From assembly GCA_036873135.1 (NCBI GenBank), contig JAPTYO010000007.1, positions 61,986,383-62,050,382 of the forward strand: a stretch of 64,000 nt of DNA. Direction: 5' to 3'. Below are positions 22,846 through 34,482 of this stretch, one piece after another (the stretch's first letter is position 1; every line of letters begins with the position of its first letter). Below the pieces are notes generated by a model. The model searched no databases, was not told the origin of the DNA, and saw only the letters and a program-made list of their open reading frames with translations. The position numbers were made by a program, and so were the translations under genes. The DNA is from Clarkia xantiana subsp. parviflora (lineage: Eukaryota; Streptophyta; Magnoliopsida; Myrtales; Onagraceae).

Positions 22846-24476
22846 GATTCCAAGTTACGCAGTCTCCTTTTCAGAGTTAGTCTTTTTACCGCGGTTACTA
22901 CGAGTAAGTCTTCTACCCCCGTTCCGTGAGTGACATTATGTTAAGATGTTGGTGACGAGTTACATATTTATGGTCCTCGTAACCTTGCTTATATCATCCT
23001 TGTAGACTGTTTTATTGGTAAGAACTCTTCCTTACACGCGGAGTCTATTCGCAACACTCCTCCATCCGAGACGTCCGCTTCATCACTTGTTCTTGCTGCC
23101 CCCGTGACTTCTGGATATGGTCGCGGAAAGGAGCTCATGGGTAAGATGTTTTTCCTTGTAACTTTTCCTTATCTTTTACTTTTTTGACTCATCATTTGTT
23201 TTGTCTTTTTGATTATTCAGTACGTTCCCCTGCTCTTGATGTTTCCGTGGATGATTATCAACTTCCTATCAAGCGATCCGAGGTGGTGTCGCATGTCTCG
23301 AGTGATCCTAAGCGTGTAAGGACGTATGCTGCTCTTCCTCTCTCCACCTTTGATAAGAGAGGGGGAGTTACTGGATGCACGACGGTATCTTCTGCCCCCT
23401 AGTCGAGAGATCGACTCGCAGAGGATCGCTCCTCGTCTGTCGGTATGAGATGTACTTCGCATTTCTCGTTATACTCTGATTTTTAACACTCGGTTTTTAT
23501 TCTTTATTTTTCTTGCAGTGATCCCAGCTTTGAAGTGTTATCGTCTTCTTCGTCCCTTGGAAGGTGATATATCTGGTGATGCTTGGAAACCTCTTGGTAG
23601 GGGTGGTCTTCGCTTTCCTAAGGAGGCGAAACTTAATATGTCGGAGGTTGGTGTTCGTGTGCTGCAAGGGAGTGTGCCCTCAGGCGATCGACGTGCTTGT
23701 CCGAGGACTGATGAAGAAGCCGAAGAGTGTGTTGAACATGCTTTGGCCAATTTTGCTCCTGTAAGTTAACAAGTTATGTTTTCTGATAACTTCCTTACCA
23801 TACGCCTTTGTTGTATAATTTTTATGGCCTTGTGTTCTTGTATGATTTTCAGGCTATGTCTCAGATGGTTAACATGTCGTCGTATGTTGTGGAGCATATT
23901 AGTGCTAGAAGAGCTGCTGTCAACAGATGTAACACCGTTAGTCTTGAACTTGCCAGTTCTAAGGAGAAGGTGTGTCCACTTGGCTTGAAGATAGTTTATT
24001 CCGAGACCAAGTATCAGGTGCAGGAGACTCAAATTTCTGATCTTGAAGCTGAGATGATTGCGCTTGAGAAACAGATTTCTGATGACATCCCATCTCGAGA
24101 GGCTGCCTTGATTGCCGCTCGTGAGGAACATTATGCGCTTGGAATTGAAGCGGGTTTTTCCCAGTATTTGAGTACTCCTGCTTTTAGTCTTGCAGCTAAG
24201 AAGATAACTGATACCATGATGGAAAAGCGTGCCGAGGATTACTTTCGTCGTGTCAACGCGCTTGCCCCTAACTTTCCTTTTAACAAGCTTGGGCCTTGTT
24301 CTGACTATGCCGTTAACTACCTTAAGGCGTTGCACACTTTGGGGCTTGATGTATCCGCCTATGATATAATTGAAGATGATAAAGGTGTTGATGTCGTTGT
24401 TGCTCCTCCCGAGCTTATGGATGTTGTTCCACAGCTTACTGGGGATAGTGGGACTTCTCATGTATCTTTGAGTTAA
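22846..24476 (+). pseudogene. Antisense multi-exon ORF of element G (copy 2)
   Basis: Plus-strand gene model, antisense to G, with exons 22846-22903, 23006-23140, 23221-23442, 23519-23760 and 23853-24476. Every intron runs GT to AG and the joined frame is open except for one TAG at 23400-23402. Exon 4 carries SEVGVRVLQGSVPSGDR; exon 5 starts AMSQMVNMSS and continues with a Glu-rich coiled-coil-like stretch (ISDLEAEMIALEKQISDD) and AEDYFRRVNALAPNFPF. Intron positions and phases match the copy in B (30487-32460): phase 1 before exons 3 and 4, phase 0 before exon 5. No start Met is visible because the 5' part is replaced by the tandem array. Function unknown. Confidence 0.7.
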
Positions 24477-24826
24477 TGTTTGAACTTGGTGTTGATTTCC
24501 TGGACATGCTGTCTTAGTCCTTTGGAGGTGATGGTATGTTTGCTTGTATGGTACTTCGTCCTTTGGACCTGTTTTTCAATAATAATAATCATATGATAAC
24601 TTGTTAGTAATATTTCATACCTTGAGTTATCTATGTTCTCCATATGCTTTAGACTTGGAAGATAGGATAGATATCCTTAGATGATGAACATGATGTCCGT
24701 AGTTGCGACTGTATGCCGCGCATTGTTGAGTGTTATGAGCGCCCCTCTTGGTTAGATTCCAAGGCATGGCAAGATGCGTACACTAGGTACTTGTAGCGTT
24801 GTAAATAGTAATGTACTCGGCGCGGG
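24477..24826 (-). mobile_element. Element G internal DNA, left flank of B
   Basis: Follows the antisense ORF stop. An AATAATAATAATC run near 24580 could serve as a polyadenylation signal for that ORF. It ends with GCGGG, the left copy of B's target duplication. Confidence 0.55.
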
Positions 24827-25640
24827 TGATGGATATACGCCCAATTTGAACCCGTTGACTTCCGAATCGTCGTATTTTTATCATCCCATTAACGATTGTA
24901 AATCGAAACTTCAACCCGAACACTTCGCGAGAACACCAACGGCCCGGACGAGGCCGAAGCGCTCGTCCGGCCGAGTCAAACTCACCTAGGTGAGGTTGGG
25001 TGGCCACACCCGACCTCCCCTAGGGGAGATCAGGTCAGCCGACCCGATCTCCCCTAGGGGAGATCGGGTGGACCAACCCGATCTCTCCTAGGAGAGATCG
25101 GGTCCACCAACCCTATCCCCCCTAGGAGGGGTTGGGTGACCTCACCCAACCCCTACCCTTGGGGGTCGGATTTTCCTCCCCCCCCAAGGGCCCCGGCACC
25201 ATCCTCGGACTCCCATACTCGGTTTATTTCCGCCAACCTTCTCCGTATCCTAAGGTCTTAATTATGTGTTTAAATGTTAATTAACTGTGTTTAAAGGTTA
25301 ACGATGTCATTAAGCCACCTTAATGACACCGTTGCCTATAAATACCCCGTCTCCACTATTCATTTGATCATCTTGGCAAGTTGGATAATTTTGCTCTGAC
25401 ATCTCTCTAGCTTTATCTCTCTAAAACCGTACTGACTTAGGCATCGGAGAGGGTTCATCAGGCACCACCCCCCCTCTGTGCCTGGTATTGCCCCTTCTGC
25501 AGGGCGAAGGAGAAGAGAAGCTAAGGACGGAAGGACACGAGTTAGGACAGCACAACCCGAGAGAATCAGACCCGCGACATCTCCAGTGAGGAACGAGACT
25601 TGAGTCGACCGCCCGTTGACCCTAGACTCGGAACCTAACA
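24827..25640 (+). repeat. 5' LTR of element B
   Basis: TGATGGATATACGCCC to GAACCTAACA, TATA box GCCTATAAATACC near 25332, conserved AGGCATCGGAGAGGG near 25438. It has three copies of a 38-base unit around CTCCCCTAGGGGAGATC where the 3' LTR has two. Confidence 0.93.
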
Positions 25641-25642
25641 CT

Positions 25643-25658
25643 TGGCGCCGTCAGTGGG
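25643..25658 (+). promoter_or_regulatory. Primer binding site of element B
   Basis: TGGCGCCGTCAGTGGG, two bases after the LTR end, the same type as in A and C. Confidence 0.8.
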
Positions 25659-25691
25659 CTTCGGACAGAAAGCCTGGCAATAACAAGAGCA

Positions 25692-28600
25692 ATGACGAAC
25701 AGCAGGGTGTCTAGGCACCACCGCCCACCTGGGGGCAATAGGCGAGGGAGGCAGCCTATACCTCCAGGGAGGCAGCCTAACCCAGGGAAAATGCCAATGC
25801 AACAAGAACCTCAAGGAACCCCACAAGCTCCCCAACATAACAACCAGGAGGGAGGACCCTCACGCCCAGCTGGGGCGGAGTCCTCCACAGCCTCAACCCC
25901 TTTGGCAAGGAGGCCACAGAGAGAAAGGGAGCAACAGAGGGAGCAACAGAGGGAGCAACAGGGAGTGCCATCACAGCACACAGCACCTCCTGAGGGATAT
26001 TACTACGAGGCCCAACCCCAAGGATACCAGTATGGGATGCCGGGCCAAAGAAATGACAACCGCGCCCACACAACATACACAAGGCCGGCATACACCCAGG
26101 GGACAAACACAGAAGCTCATGAAGAGGAACAGATCCCAACGGAAGAGCACCACTCGCACCCTTGAGCAGGGAAGCGAGAGGAGCAAAGAAGAAATTACCA
26201 GGAGCCACCCCCAGAGGGAAGGCAACAATTCGTGCCTCCTAGGCAACAGCAGAATGCCAGGGCTTACACCCCACTGGGGGAGGACAGACAAGCAAGACCT
26301 CCAAGGAGGCAAGAATTCTATGAAGCACCTCAGCAGGGACACCAAGGATACACCTACAGTCCGTATCAATACGGACAAGGGATCCCGGCAAGCCCTATCT
26401 ATAACTACGGAGGCTATCAGAGAAATTACACTCCGACACCGGTATTGATCAGTCCGGAAGAAATAGAGGCAATGATAACAAGGAAAATGAATGAGTCAAA
26501 GAAACACGGCTTGCACTGTCTAAGTGGCAAAACGAACCACCCTTTCACGAGGGAATTGGAGATGAGCAAGGTGCCGGACTCCCTGCATACGGTCCAGATT
26601 GCAAAGTACAATGGCAAGGGAGACCCTTTGGAGCATATCCAACAGCATGAAGCCTCCCTATTTGGGAGAACTACTGATGAAAGATACAAGGCACTCCTAT
26701 TTCCAAACACCCTATCAGGGGTGGCCTCACACTGGTTCTTCAGCCTACCCTCTGAGAGCATCCACTCATGGGAGCAGCTAAAGGCGAAATTCCTTCAGAG
26801 ATATCTAGGAGAAAGGAAGCTCCTCAAAGGAACAGGCTCCATTGATGACGTGAAGAAAGAAAATGATGAATCCTTGGCCAGTTACTACACTAGGTTTAAC
26901 CAGAACATAGCAGACATCCAGGGCGACATCACTGAGGGTGAGATAATACGAGCCTTCATTAGAAACCTAGGCCGCTTCGGGTCCACGCTAGCAGAAAAGA
27001 TGGCCAAGAAACCAGCAAGCACCTTATAGGAGCTAGCAGGGAGAGTAAAAACTCATATAGACCTGGAGAGGCACAGAGCAAGTAAGAAAGCCAAGATTCA
27101 AGCAGCTAAGGAAGACAATGCAAAGCCGAACAGAGGAAAGCCACCCCAGGCACCTCAACACACAAGGCAGCAGGAATGGCGTCCGCCCCAGCAAAGAAAT
27201 CAAATGGGCGAACCACTGAAAGCTAGGGAAATCAACGTCATCAAGTTCATCCCATTGAACGCCACTCCAGCCACTGTCCTCAGAGAGATGCGGAACCAGA
27301 AACTCTGGTCACCCCCTGCAAGATGGAGAGCCCCAATGGTGGGGACACACAAGGACAGATGGTGTGATAACCATGAAGCATACGGGCATGACACGAACGA
27401 ATGCTTCAGCCTAAAGCTAAGTATCAACAATGTCATCCAAAGGGGAGAACTAAAGCAGTTCGTGGACTATGGGGGCAACAGCATACAGTTAGGGCCATCG
27501 TACAGGGACAAAGGCAAGAGCAAGGTAGACTACAATCCTCCACCCAACAAGAGAGGAACTATAAACATGATACACGGAGGAGTGGCATCAGGTGGCCCAA
27601 CTGCCAATGTAAGGGAGGTTTACGCATCAAAACTGAGTTCAGTGCCAAGGTGGAGGAAAAGGCCACGAGAAGGAGAGGAGATGAAGATTGAATTCTCGGA
27701 GAAGGACAAGAGCCACATTGTCTTCCCACATGACGATGCATTAGTCATCACGATAGATATTGACAATTTTGATGTAAAAAGAATATTGGTGGATGGGGGC
27801 AGCTCAGCAGACCTCCTAAGCCTAAGGGTCCTAGAGGAGATAGGGAAAACGAAGGCAGACATCAAACCAGTCAAATTCCCTCTGGTTGGCTTCTCAGGGG
27901 CAACAAGCTACCCCCTGGGAATGATAACCCTGCCGGTGACCATGGGCCAAGGATGGACACAGATGAAGGTGAACATAAACTTCTTGGTGGTTGAAAGCTT
28001 GGGAGCCTACAACGGGATCCTAGGAAGAACAACCATAAACCCATATGAAATCGTGTCATCCACCGTACACCAGAAACTGAAGTACATCACTGAAAATGGA
28101 GTGGGAGAAGTCCTGGGTGACCAACGCACTGCAAGGCAGTGCTACGTCAACTCCATGAGACGGGGATCACTCAGGACAGACATAGTGGCAATGGTCATAG
28201 TAGGAACCGACCAAGACAACAAGAGGGTGATGAGGAAGCAAAGGCAAAGAAAAATGAAGAACGGAGTTGCACTCCGCCTGAGCCGACAGTTTTTTCAAAC
28301 AATGCCTAAGAAGAGACACATGAGCAAGGCTGTGAAAGTGACAGCCATACCTTGGCAGCCAGAAACCACAGAAGGGAAAAGAACAAGGGACTCCATCATA
28401 AGAGGCTTCCGTCACATCGATGATATCAAGCAAATGCCGCGGGAGCCAATATCAAGCTACTTCCAGAGATTCTCCAGTTATGGTGCCAATATGGACATCA
28501 CAAGAGGAGAAGCCGTCAAAGCATTCATTCGAAACATGCATCCAAACTCATTTGAGGCTTATGGAGGGCTCTATGAGATGGTCATGACAAGTACGATGAG

Positions 28601-28961
28601 GGAGCTCAAAGAAAGGCTAGACAAAGCATTTGCAAAGGAGATGGAGCAGCCGGAGGAAGTTCTGGAGAAAGAAGGAAAGACTGATACACTACAAGGAGGT
28701 GTAAACTTCAAATTCACACCCCTTACAGTGAGCATAGAAGAACTTTTTCAGAAGTACCTCAAGGAAGAGCTACCCACATGCAGGGAGGAGGGCAAGGCCT
28801 TCCTAGGAAGAGATGCACAGGAATGGTGTGAGTACCATGGAACCTGGGGGCATCAAACCAATAACTGCATGGTACTGAAGATAGAAGTGGAGGAAATGAT
28901 TTACAATGGAGGCCTAAAGGAGTACGTGGCAATGGACAAATTGACCACCCCATATCCTTAG
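25692..28961 (+). pseudogene. Gag-protease-gag fusion of element B (two nonsense codons)
   Basis: One reading frame of 1089 codons is open from ATG 25692 to the stop at 28959-28961 except for TGA at 26163-26165 and TAG at 27027-27029. Order: a Pro/Gln-rich leader; a gag core (about residues 290-450, with ASHWFFSLP and DESLASYYTRFNQNI); a zinc knuckle-like CX2HX4HX4C from Cys558; a protease with VDGGSSAD (Asp701) and VGFSGATSYPLGMI. Instead of RT there follows a second gag-like segment (ISSYFQRFSSYGANMDITRG) and a second CX2HX4HX4C from Cys1046 (WCEYHGTWGHQTNNC). Wording is close to element A's gag and protease. The frame ends without any pol enzyme. The fusion looks old and fixed, because the two parts are in frame. 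Confidence 0.88.
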
Positions 28962-29221
28962 TTTCATATTTAGCACTCTGCATGTTCAAGTTTTTTTTAA
29001 GTTTTCCAAAAACAACTTTTGAGAAGGAGAACTCACGAAGTTACTCCAACTCTACAACTATCTTTGATTTCCTCCAAAGGGTGTCTGGATCCCACCAAGG
29101 CACCCCATATGTACAAAAAACATGAATGCTCTTAAAGGAGTAGGATTTCCTTCAAAGGTATTTTCCAATGAATGTTGTGATATAATCATGAAGTTATCCT
29201 TACACAGATATGACTTCAAGT

Positions 29222-29760
29222 CAACAACAGATTCGACGCCCCCAAGAGCGTATCTTGAGAGTAGTTTTTATACTACGACCTTCGACGCCCCCAAGAGCGT
29301 ATCTTGAGAGTAGTGTTCATACTACGACCTTCAACGCCCCCAAGAGCGTATCTTGAGAGTAGTGTTCATACTACGACCTTCAACGCCCCCAAGAGCGTAT
29401 CTTGAGAGTAGTTTAAACACTACGACCTTCGACGCACCAAGAGCGTATCTTGAGAGTGGTTTCCAAAAACTACGAACTTCGACGCCCCCAGGAGCGTATC
29501 TTGAGAGTAGTGTTCATACTACGACCTTCGACGCCCCCAAGAGCGTATCTTGAGAGTAGTTATTATACTACGACCTTCGACGCACCAAGAGCGTATCTTG
29601 AGAGTGTTTTCCAAAAACTACGAATTTCGACGCCCCCAGGAGCGTATCTTGAGGTAGATTTGCAACCTACCAGATTCGACGCCACCAAGAGCGTATCTTG
29701 AGGTAGATTTGCAACCTACCAGATTCGACGCCACCAAGAGCGTATCTTGAGGTAGATCTT
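29222..29760 (+). repeat. About 50-base tandem array in element B 3' region
   Basis: Eight or more units built on CGACGCC(CC)AAGAGCGTATC followed by TTGAGAGTAGT and a variable spacer; the last units change to TTGAGGTAGATTTGCAACC. Short frames in it are repeat translations. Confidence 0.93.
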
Positions 29761-30095
29761 CGACGCCAACCAGGAGCGTATCTTTGGTCTAACTTGTGCC
29801 CTCCGGGAGCCTATCCTGTGAAACGTTAAGTGCCCTCCGAGAGCCAGTCTCGTGAACAGATTTCGACGCCAACCAGGAGCGTATCTTTGGTCTAACCTGT
29901 GCCCTCCGGGAGCCTATCCTGCGAAACGTTAAGTGCCCTCCGAGAGCCAGTCTCGTGAACAGATTTCGACGCCAACCAGGAGCGTATCTTTGGTCTAACC
30001 TGTGCCCTCCGGGAGCCTATCCTGCGAAACGTTAAGTGCCCTCTGAGAGCCAGTCTCGTGAACAGATTTCGACGCCCACCAAGAGCGTATCTTTG
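29761..30095 (+). repeat. 103-base tandem array in element B 3' region
   Basis: Three nearly identical units with CGACGCC starts at 29761, 29864 and 29967 and a partial fourth at 30070. Each has CCTCCGGGAGCCTATCCTG and AGAGCCAGTCTCGTGAAC. The unit appears to have grown from the neighbouring 50-base unit by gaining new sequence. Confidence 0.93.
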
Positions 30096-30486
30096 GTCTA
30101 ACAATACCATACATACCATGCAAAGGGTATCAGAAGAGAGCTTTACACCATACTGAGAAGGATCCCATGAGATAGTAATTTCAAAGTAAAGTGCTATGAA
30201 GAACACATAATGTTTTTTCTTGAATGAAATAACAAGTATGACATGAAGGAAAACACGAAGGAAGGATAAGTAAAGGAAACACACCAAGAGAAGAGTCCGT
30301 AATCAAAGGAGTACATACAAAAGCATATGAAGTACTAATATAAAGGCAAGTGAACCACACAGCCAACGACAAAATACGAGAAGAGAAAGCAACACAAAAC
30401 CCCACAACAATCCCAAAAGATACTCAACCCATCAAAGGGGAGAAAGAGTATGGTTATATGTACAAAGATAGCAAGATGTAGAAACA
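30096..30486 (+). mobile_element. Element B spacer between arrays and antisense ORF
   Basis: No supported frame. On the minus strand this is the 3' flank of the antisense ORF and would hold its polyadenylation site. Confidence 0.45.
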
Positions 30487-32460
30487 TCAATCAGAGCCCT
30501 CAGGAGAGTCACCCTGACCCCCTGAGACTGAACCACCGGCAGAGATGGAAGAAGAGGAGGAGTCTGAAGTATCGATATCCACAGGCGTTGCATCCACCTG
30601 TGTAGGGGCAGGCTCGTCTGCAACAGCAGCCTGACCCCTAAGGACAGCCATGTAGCCAGTAGCGTATGGCCCGAAGTCACCAAGATCGCCAACTGGAAAC
30701 TGAGGATCAATGCGGAAAATATGATCAACCAGATACTCACCAAACTGGTTCATCTCCTGAGTGAGCCGCACGCTATAGTCAGCAGTGAAGGCAGAAGAAG
30801 CCTTGTATTCAGACACTGCGACAGTGCTCTCCTCCGCCCGGCACCTAGCCTCCAACTTTCGCAACTCCTCAGAGTGGAGTGAAGATGCGACCTCAGCCTC
30901 CCGGCGCAAGCTACCTACGGTAGTCTCAAGTAAGGACACTTGGTCCCTGAGCTCTTGCATCTTCAGATCGGATAGGCGCGCCTTCTCAGCAGCAGTGGCG
31001 AGCTCCGCCTTTAGGGAGACCTGGCTGTCCTCTAGAGTCTTCTTCTCGTCAGATAGCTCGAGAACAAGGGATGACATGTTCACCATGTCAGACATACCCT
31101 GAAAATTTAAACAAGAGATGAGTACCCGAAAAACCAACTACATAAAAGCAAAAAGAGAAAGCAAGGAACAACTCACAGGCGCATAACGAGAGAGTACACC
31201 CTGAACAAAGCGCCGGGTCTCCCCAGGAGACTTAGGCTGAGCAACACGATCGCCAAGGGGGATGGCACCGCGAAGTACGCGGATGCCAACCTCAGGAGTC
31301 CGCAAAGAGGAGCCGCTATCAAGGTGGAACTCCTTCAAACCAGCGAAAGGAGTCCACTCAGACCCAACGACATCTTCGTCAGTAAGACGTGCGAAATCCT
31401 TCCGACTTAAAGCCGGAGGCCCACCTATACAAAGAAAGCAAGTCAAAGGAAAATATAAACATAGAAGCATCAATGATAAGGTGGATATCGAACCTGAGGA
31501 CCGTGCCCTCGGCTGGGGGGCAGGGGAACCACCACCAGCAGGTTGCTTCCCTTTGTCAGTGTGGGAAGGCGCCTCTTCGACCACCATCTCTTTATCGCGA
31601 GACAGGGTCGGGGGACGAGCAACAGGCGAAGGAGGATCCGCAGCTTTCTTCCTCTTGACAGCCGAGGCCCCGGCCTCAGAGTCAGATCTCCGCGACTTGG
31701 ACTTAGAAGGTCCAGAGTCTTTGCCTACGGAGACAACCCTCTCGGTCACCAAGGGAGAGCGCCCTAGCAATGTAAGAAAAACAAGATAAGGAAAACACAA
31801 GTATACCATAAAGAAGCAAACAGGAGGAAGTATACCAGAGGCCCCAGCCTTCTTCCCAAGCATGGGGGACTTCTTTAGAGTAGAGCCAGATGGAGCCTTC
31901 CTCTTGGTCAGATCGACCGGCGCTGCCTGCATGTTATAGGTTTTTCCGTGAAACCAACCTACAAAGGAAAAGCAGAAAGTAAATAAAGATGAGAAGACTA
32001 AGTAACATACCGAACCCCCGGAGTCAGGAGTCAAACTGATCCCTGCCTCATAAAGATCCTTCTCTGTCACTAAGGACACAGGGCAGTATGATCGGGTCCT
32101 GTTGCTCTCATGAATGATCTTCATAGTCTCTAAATCAACAGGTGAAAACTCCCCGAAGGCAGGCCAACCATCCGACCGATCCTCATTCAAGACCGACCAA
32201 GTGACATATCGATCTGTGATGAAGAAATAGTGCTTGGCCGAGTGACTTGCTGAGTTGTCACTCCGGGCCACGAAGCGAAGAGAGGTATCCCACTCGACCC
32301 CACTCAACCCGAAATCAGCAAATCGGGAATCCTTGAAGGACGGATGGCTAGTTACAAAACTCGCAAAGCCCACTTTCCTCTGATATTGGAACCGGTAGAA
32401 GCATCGGAACAGAACTAGGGAGTACTTCCAGGAGTACCAGTGGCACAACACCCTAAACCC
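30487..32460 (-). CDS. Antisense five-exon ORF of element B (copy 1, best preserved)
   Basis: Minus-strand exons: 32460-32011, 31926-31836, 31763-31494, 31424-31177, 31098-30487. Introns are 84, 72, 69 and 78 bases, all GT to AG; the joined frame has no stop. Exon 1 has GVEWDTSLRFVARS and HYFFITDRYVTWSVLNEDRS, which resembles the putative gypsy-type transposon domain (Transposase_28 type) found in many plant elements. Exon 3 is basic and Ser/Pro-rich with KRKKAA, a possible nuclear signal. Exon 4 has TPEVGIRVLRGAIPLGDR; exon 5 starts MSDMVNMSS, followed by a predicted coiled coil and a Ser/Gly-rich acidic tail. No ATG is seen before 32460; an acceptor-like GATTAAG lies there, so an upstream exon is likely. 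Cellular role unknown. Confidence 0.75.
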
Positions 32461-33110
32461 TTAATCGGACAAGAAACTATCTCCGGACGACCGGCCAAAT
32501 TTTTTCCCCAAATCCACAACTATCTACGGCTATCCACGGCGATCCCACATTCGATCAAGTATCGGTAATCAAGTATCGGCAACTCAAAAATCAACATTTA
32601 ACGCGATAACGGAGAGGAAAAGGATGGACCTTCGGAAAACCCGACCCGATGCGATAAACGGGTCCGGAATTCAAATTTTGACGTTGGCCGGAATCAGCCC
32701 CTCGCCGGAGCCCCAGTTTTGTCGTCGCCGGAGTCGATTTCAGTCGCCCCACCGTCGCCGGAAAACACCTCACGCCGCGCCGGAGCCGTCCCACCTCGCC
32801 GTCGCTCGCCCTTGCCGGACCAGACGCCGCCTCTGCCAACAGCAGCTTGGCCGTCGTCCTGCTGCTCCTCCACGACCTCGCCCGGCTCCAACGTAGTCCG
32901 AGGTCTGCTCCGCCGCCGCCTCTGGTCGCCGCCTCTGGTCACACCGTCGTCCCCGGCCGGGCTCTCTCCCGTCGATCGTCCCGACTGAGCTGCTGGTCGG
33001 ATTTCTGGTCCTTCACCGGAAATTTCGGCCGGCCTCCTCCTTGGGTGTGCTCCTAATTCTTTCTTGCTCTCCAAGGGTGAGAAAAGAGGGAAAAGGGTGG
33101 CTATGGTGAC
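32461..33110 (-). other. GC-rich leader of the antisense ORF in element B
   Basis: A CCGGCG-rich stretch with long open frames on both strands (32624-32896 and 32719-32988 plus; 32694-33074 minus). No frame has a recognisable domain and the minus one starts with TTG. It probably represents 5' leader or a first exon of the antisense transcript. Confidence 0.4.
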
Positions 33111-33130
33111 TAACTAAGGTATTCTCTTAA

Positions 33131-33150
33131 CTCTCCTATATATTTAAAAG
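33131..33150 (-). promoter_or_regulatory. Candidate antisense promoter TATA box, element B
   Basis: On the minus strand CTTTTAAATATATAGGAGAG follows AAAAAACCCTA. At the equivalent place in element I (62701-62730) the sequence AAACCCTAATCCTTTG is followed by TACTATAAAAGGG. Shared position supports a conserved promoter for the antisense ORF. Confidence 0.5.
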
Positions 33151-33689
33151 ATGGTAGGGTTTTTTAAAGAGTTCTAATCACCACCCTCCATTTATTTTTA
33201 AATGAGATCTAAGGGTTAAAGAAAAACCATCACTTTTACCCCCTTTAACTATGGCTAAGTATATCTCCATACTTAGAAAAACCATCAAGTTAGGCTTATT
33301 CTTGAGCATCCCATACTTAGAAAAATTTTTAGGCCAAAATTAAATTTTTCTCCACTTAGGCAAAATCCCGGCATGAAATTGAAGCATAAGTCACTTATTT
33401 GTATTCGTATTGCATCCTTATGCGAGCGTGTATTTTTCGAATATACGCCTGTAACAGGGATAGATTTATTACTCCCATCTCAGACGGACGCATGCCTAGG
33501 CACGTGTCCGTGCTATTCTGACGTTTACGTCCTCTATCTCATAAGGCAGGGGGCAGAGTCAAAGGCACGCATCCATGGGTAAGTAAGCATCCAGATGAAA
33601 GGTAAAACCCCGGTTTCAAATTGCGCGTGTCATACCATCCAAAAATAGAGTCAATCAAGGGTTAGGCCATTGGTTGACTCGGGGGCATG
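33151..33689 (+). mobile_element. Element B region before the 3' LTR
   Basis: Non-coding. It shares blocks with the reverse complement of 62200-62690 in I and with 44980-45119 and 46600-46842 in F (CCATACTTAGAAA, CTTAGGCAAAATCCCGGCATG, GGGTTGACTCGGGGGCA types), which groups B, F and I in one family. Confidence 0.6.
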
Positions 33690-34477
33690 TGATGGATATA
33701 CGCCCAATTTGAACCCGTTGACTTCCGAATCGTCGTATTTTTATCATCCCATTAATGATTGTAAATCGAAACTTCAACCCGAACACTTCGCGAGAACACC
33801 AACGGCCCGGACGAGGCCGAAGCGCTCGTCCGGCCGAGTCAAACTCACCTAGGTGAGGTTGGGTGGCCACACCCGACCTCCCCTAGGGGAGATCGGGTGG
33901 ACCAACCCGATCTCTCCTAGGAGAGATCGGGTACACCAACCCTATCCCCCCTAGGAGGGGTTGGGTGACCTCACCCAATCCCTACCCTTGGGGTTCGGAT
34001 TTTCCTCCCCCCCAAGGGCCCCGGCACCATCCTCGGACTCCCATACTCGGTTTATTTCCGCCAACCTTCTCCGTATCCTAAAGTCTTAATTATGTGTTTA
34101 AAGGTTAATTAACTGTGTTTAAAGGTTAACGATGTCATTAAGCCACCTTAATGACACCGTTGCCTATAAATACCCCGTCTCCACTATTCATTTGATCATC
34201 TTGGCAAGTTGGATAATTTTGCTCTGACATCTCTCTAGCTTTATCTCTCTAAAACCGTACTGACTTAGGCATCGGAGAGGGTTCATCAGGCACCACCCCC
34301 CCCCCCCCCCCTCTGTGCCTGGTATTGCCCCTTCTGCAGGGCGAAGGAGAAGAGAAGCTAAGGACGGAAGGACACGAGTTAGGACAGCACAACCCGAGAG
34401 AATCAGATCCGCGACATCTCCAGTGAGGAACGAGACTTGAGTCGACCGCCCGTTGACCCTAGACTCAGAACCTAACA
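33690..34477 (+). repeat. 3' LTR of element B
   Basis: TGATGGATATACGCCC to GAACCTAACA, followed by the target duplication GCGGG. The C tract near 34293-34311 is far longer than in the 5' LTR. Confidence 0.93.
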
Positions 34478-34482
34478 GCGGG

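Larger units (their letters stand above)
24827..34477 (+). mobile_element. Element B, Tat-type gypsy without RT or integrase
   Basis: LTRs at 24827-25640 and 33690-34477, an exact GCGGG target duplication (24822-24826 and 34478-34482), a primer site at 25643 and a purine tract GACTCGGGGGCATG before the 3' LTR. By eye the LTRs differ at about eight bases plus a 38-base repeat unit and a C-run length change, so the insertion is recent. The interior has one long gag-protease-gag frame, tandem arrays, and a five-exon antisense ORF. No RT, RNase H or integrase block is found in any frame, so it must be mobilised by a relative. Confidence 0.95.

Noticed and set aside
25777..26378. Minus-strand frames of 135-143 residues
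   Set aside because: Shadow frames of the gag leader of element B, which is coding on the plus strand.
32694..33074. 126-residue minus-strand frame and overlapping plus-strand frames in the GC-rich leader of B
   Set aside because: The frame starts with TTG, composition alone explains long open frames on both strands, and no domain is seen.
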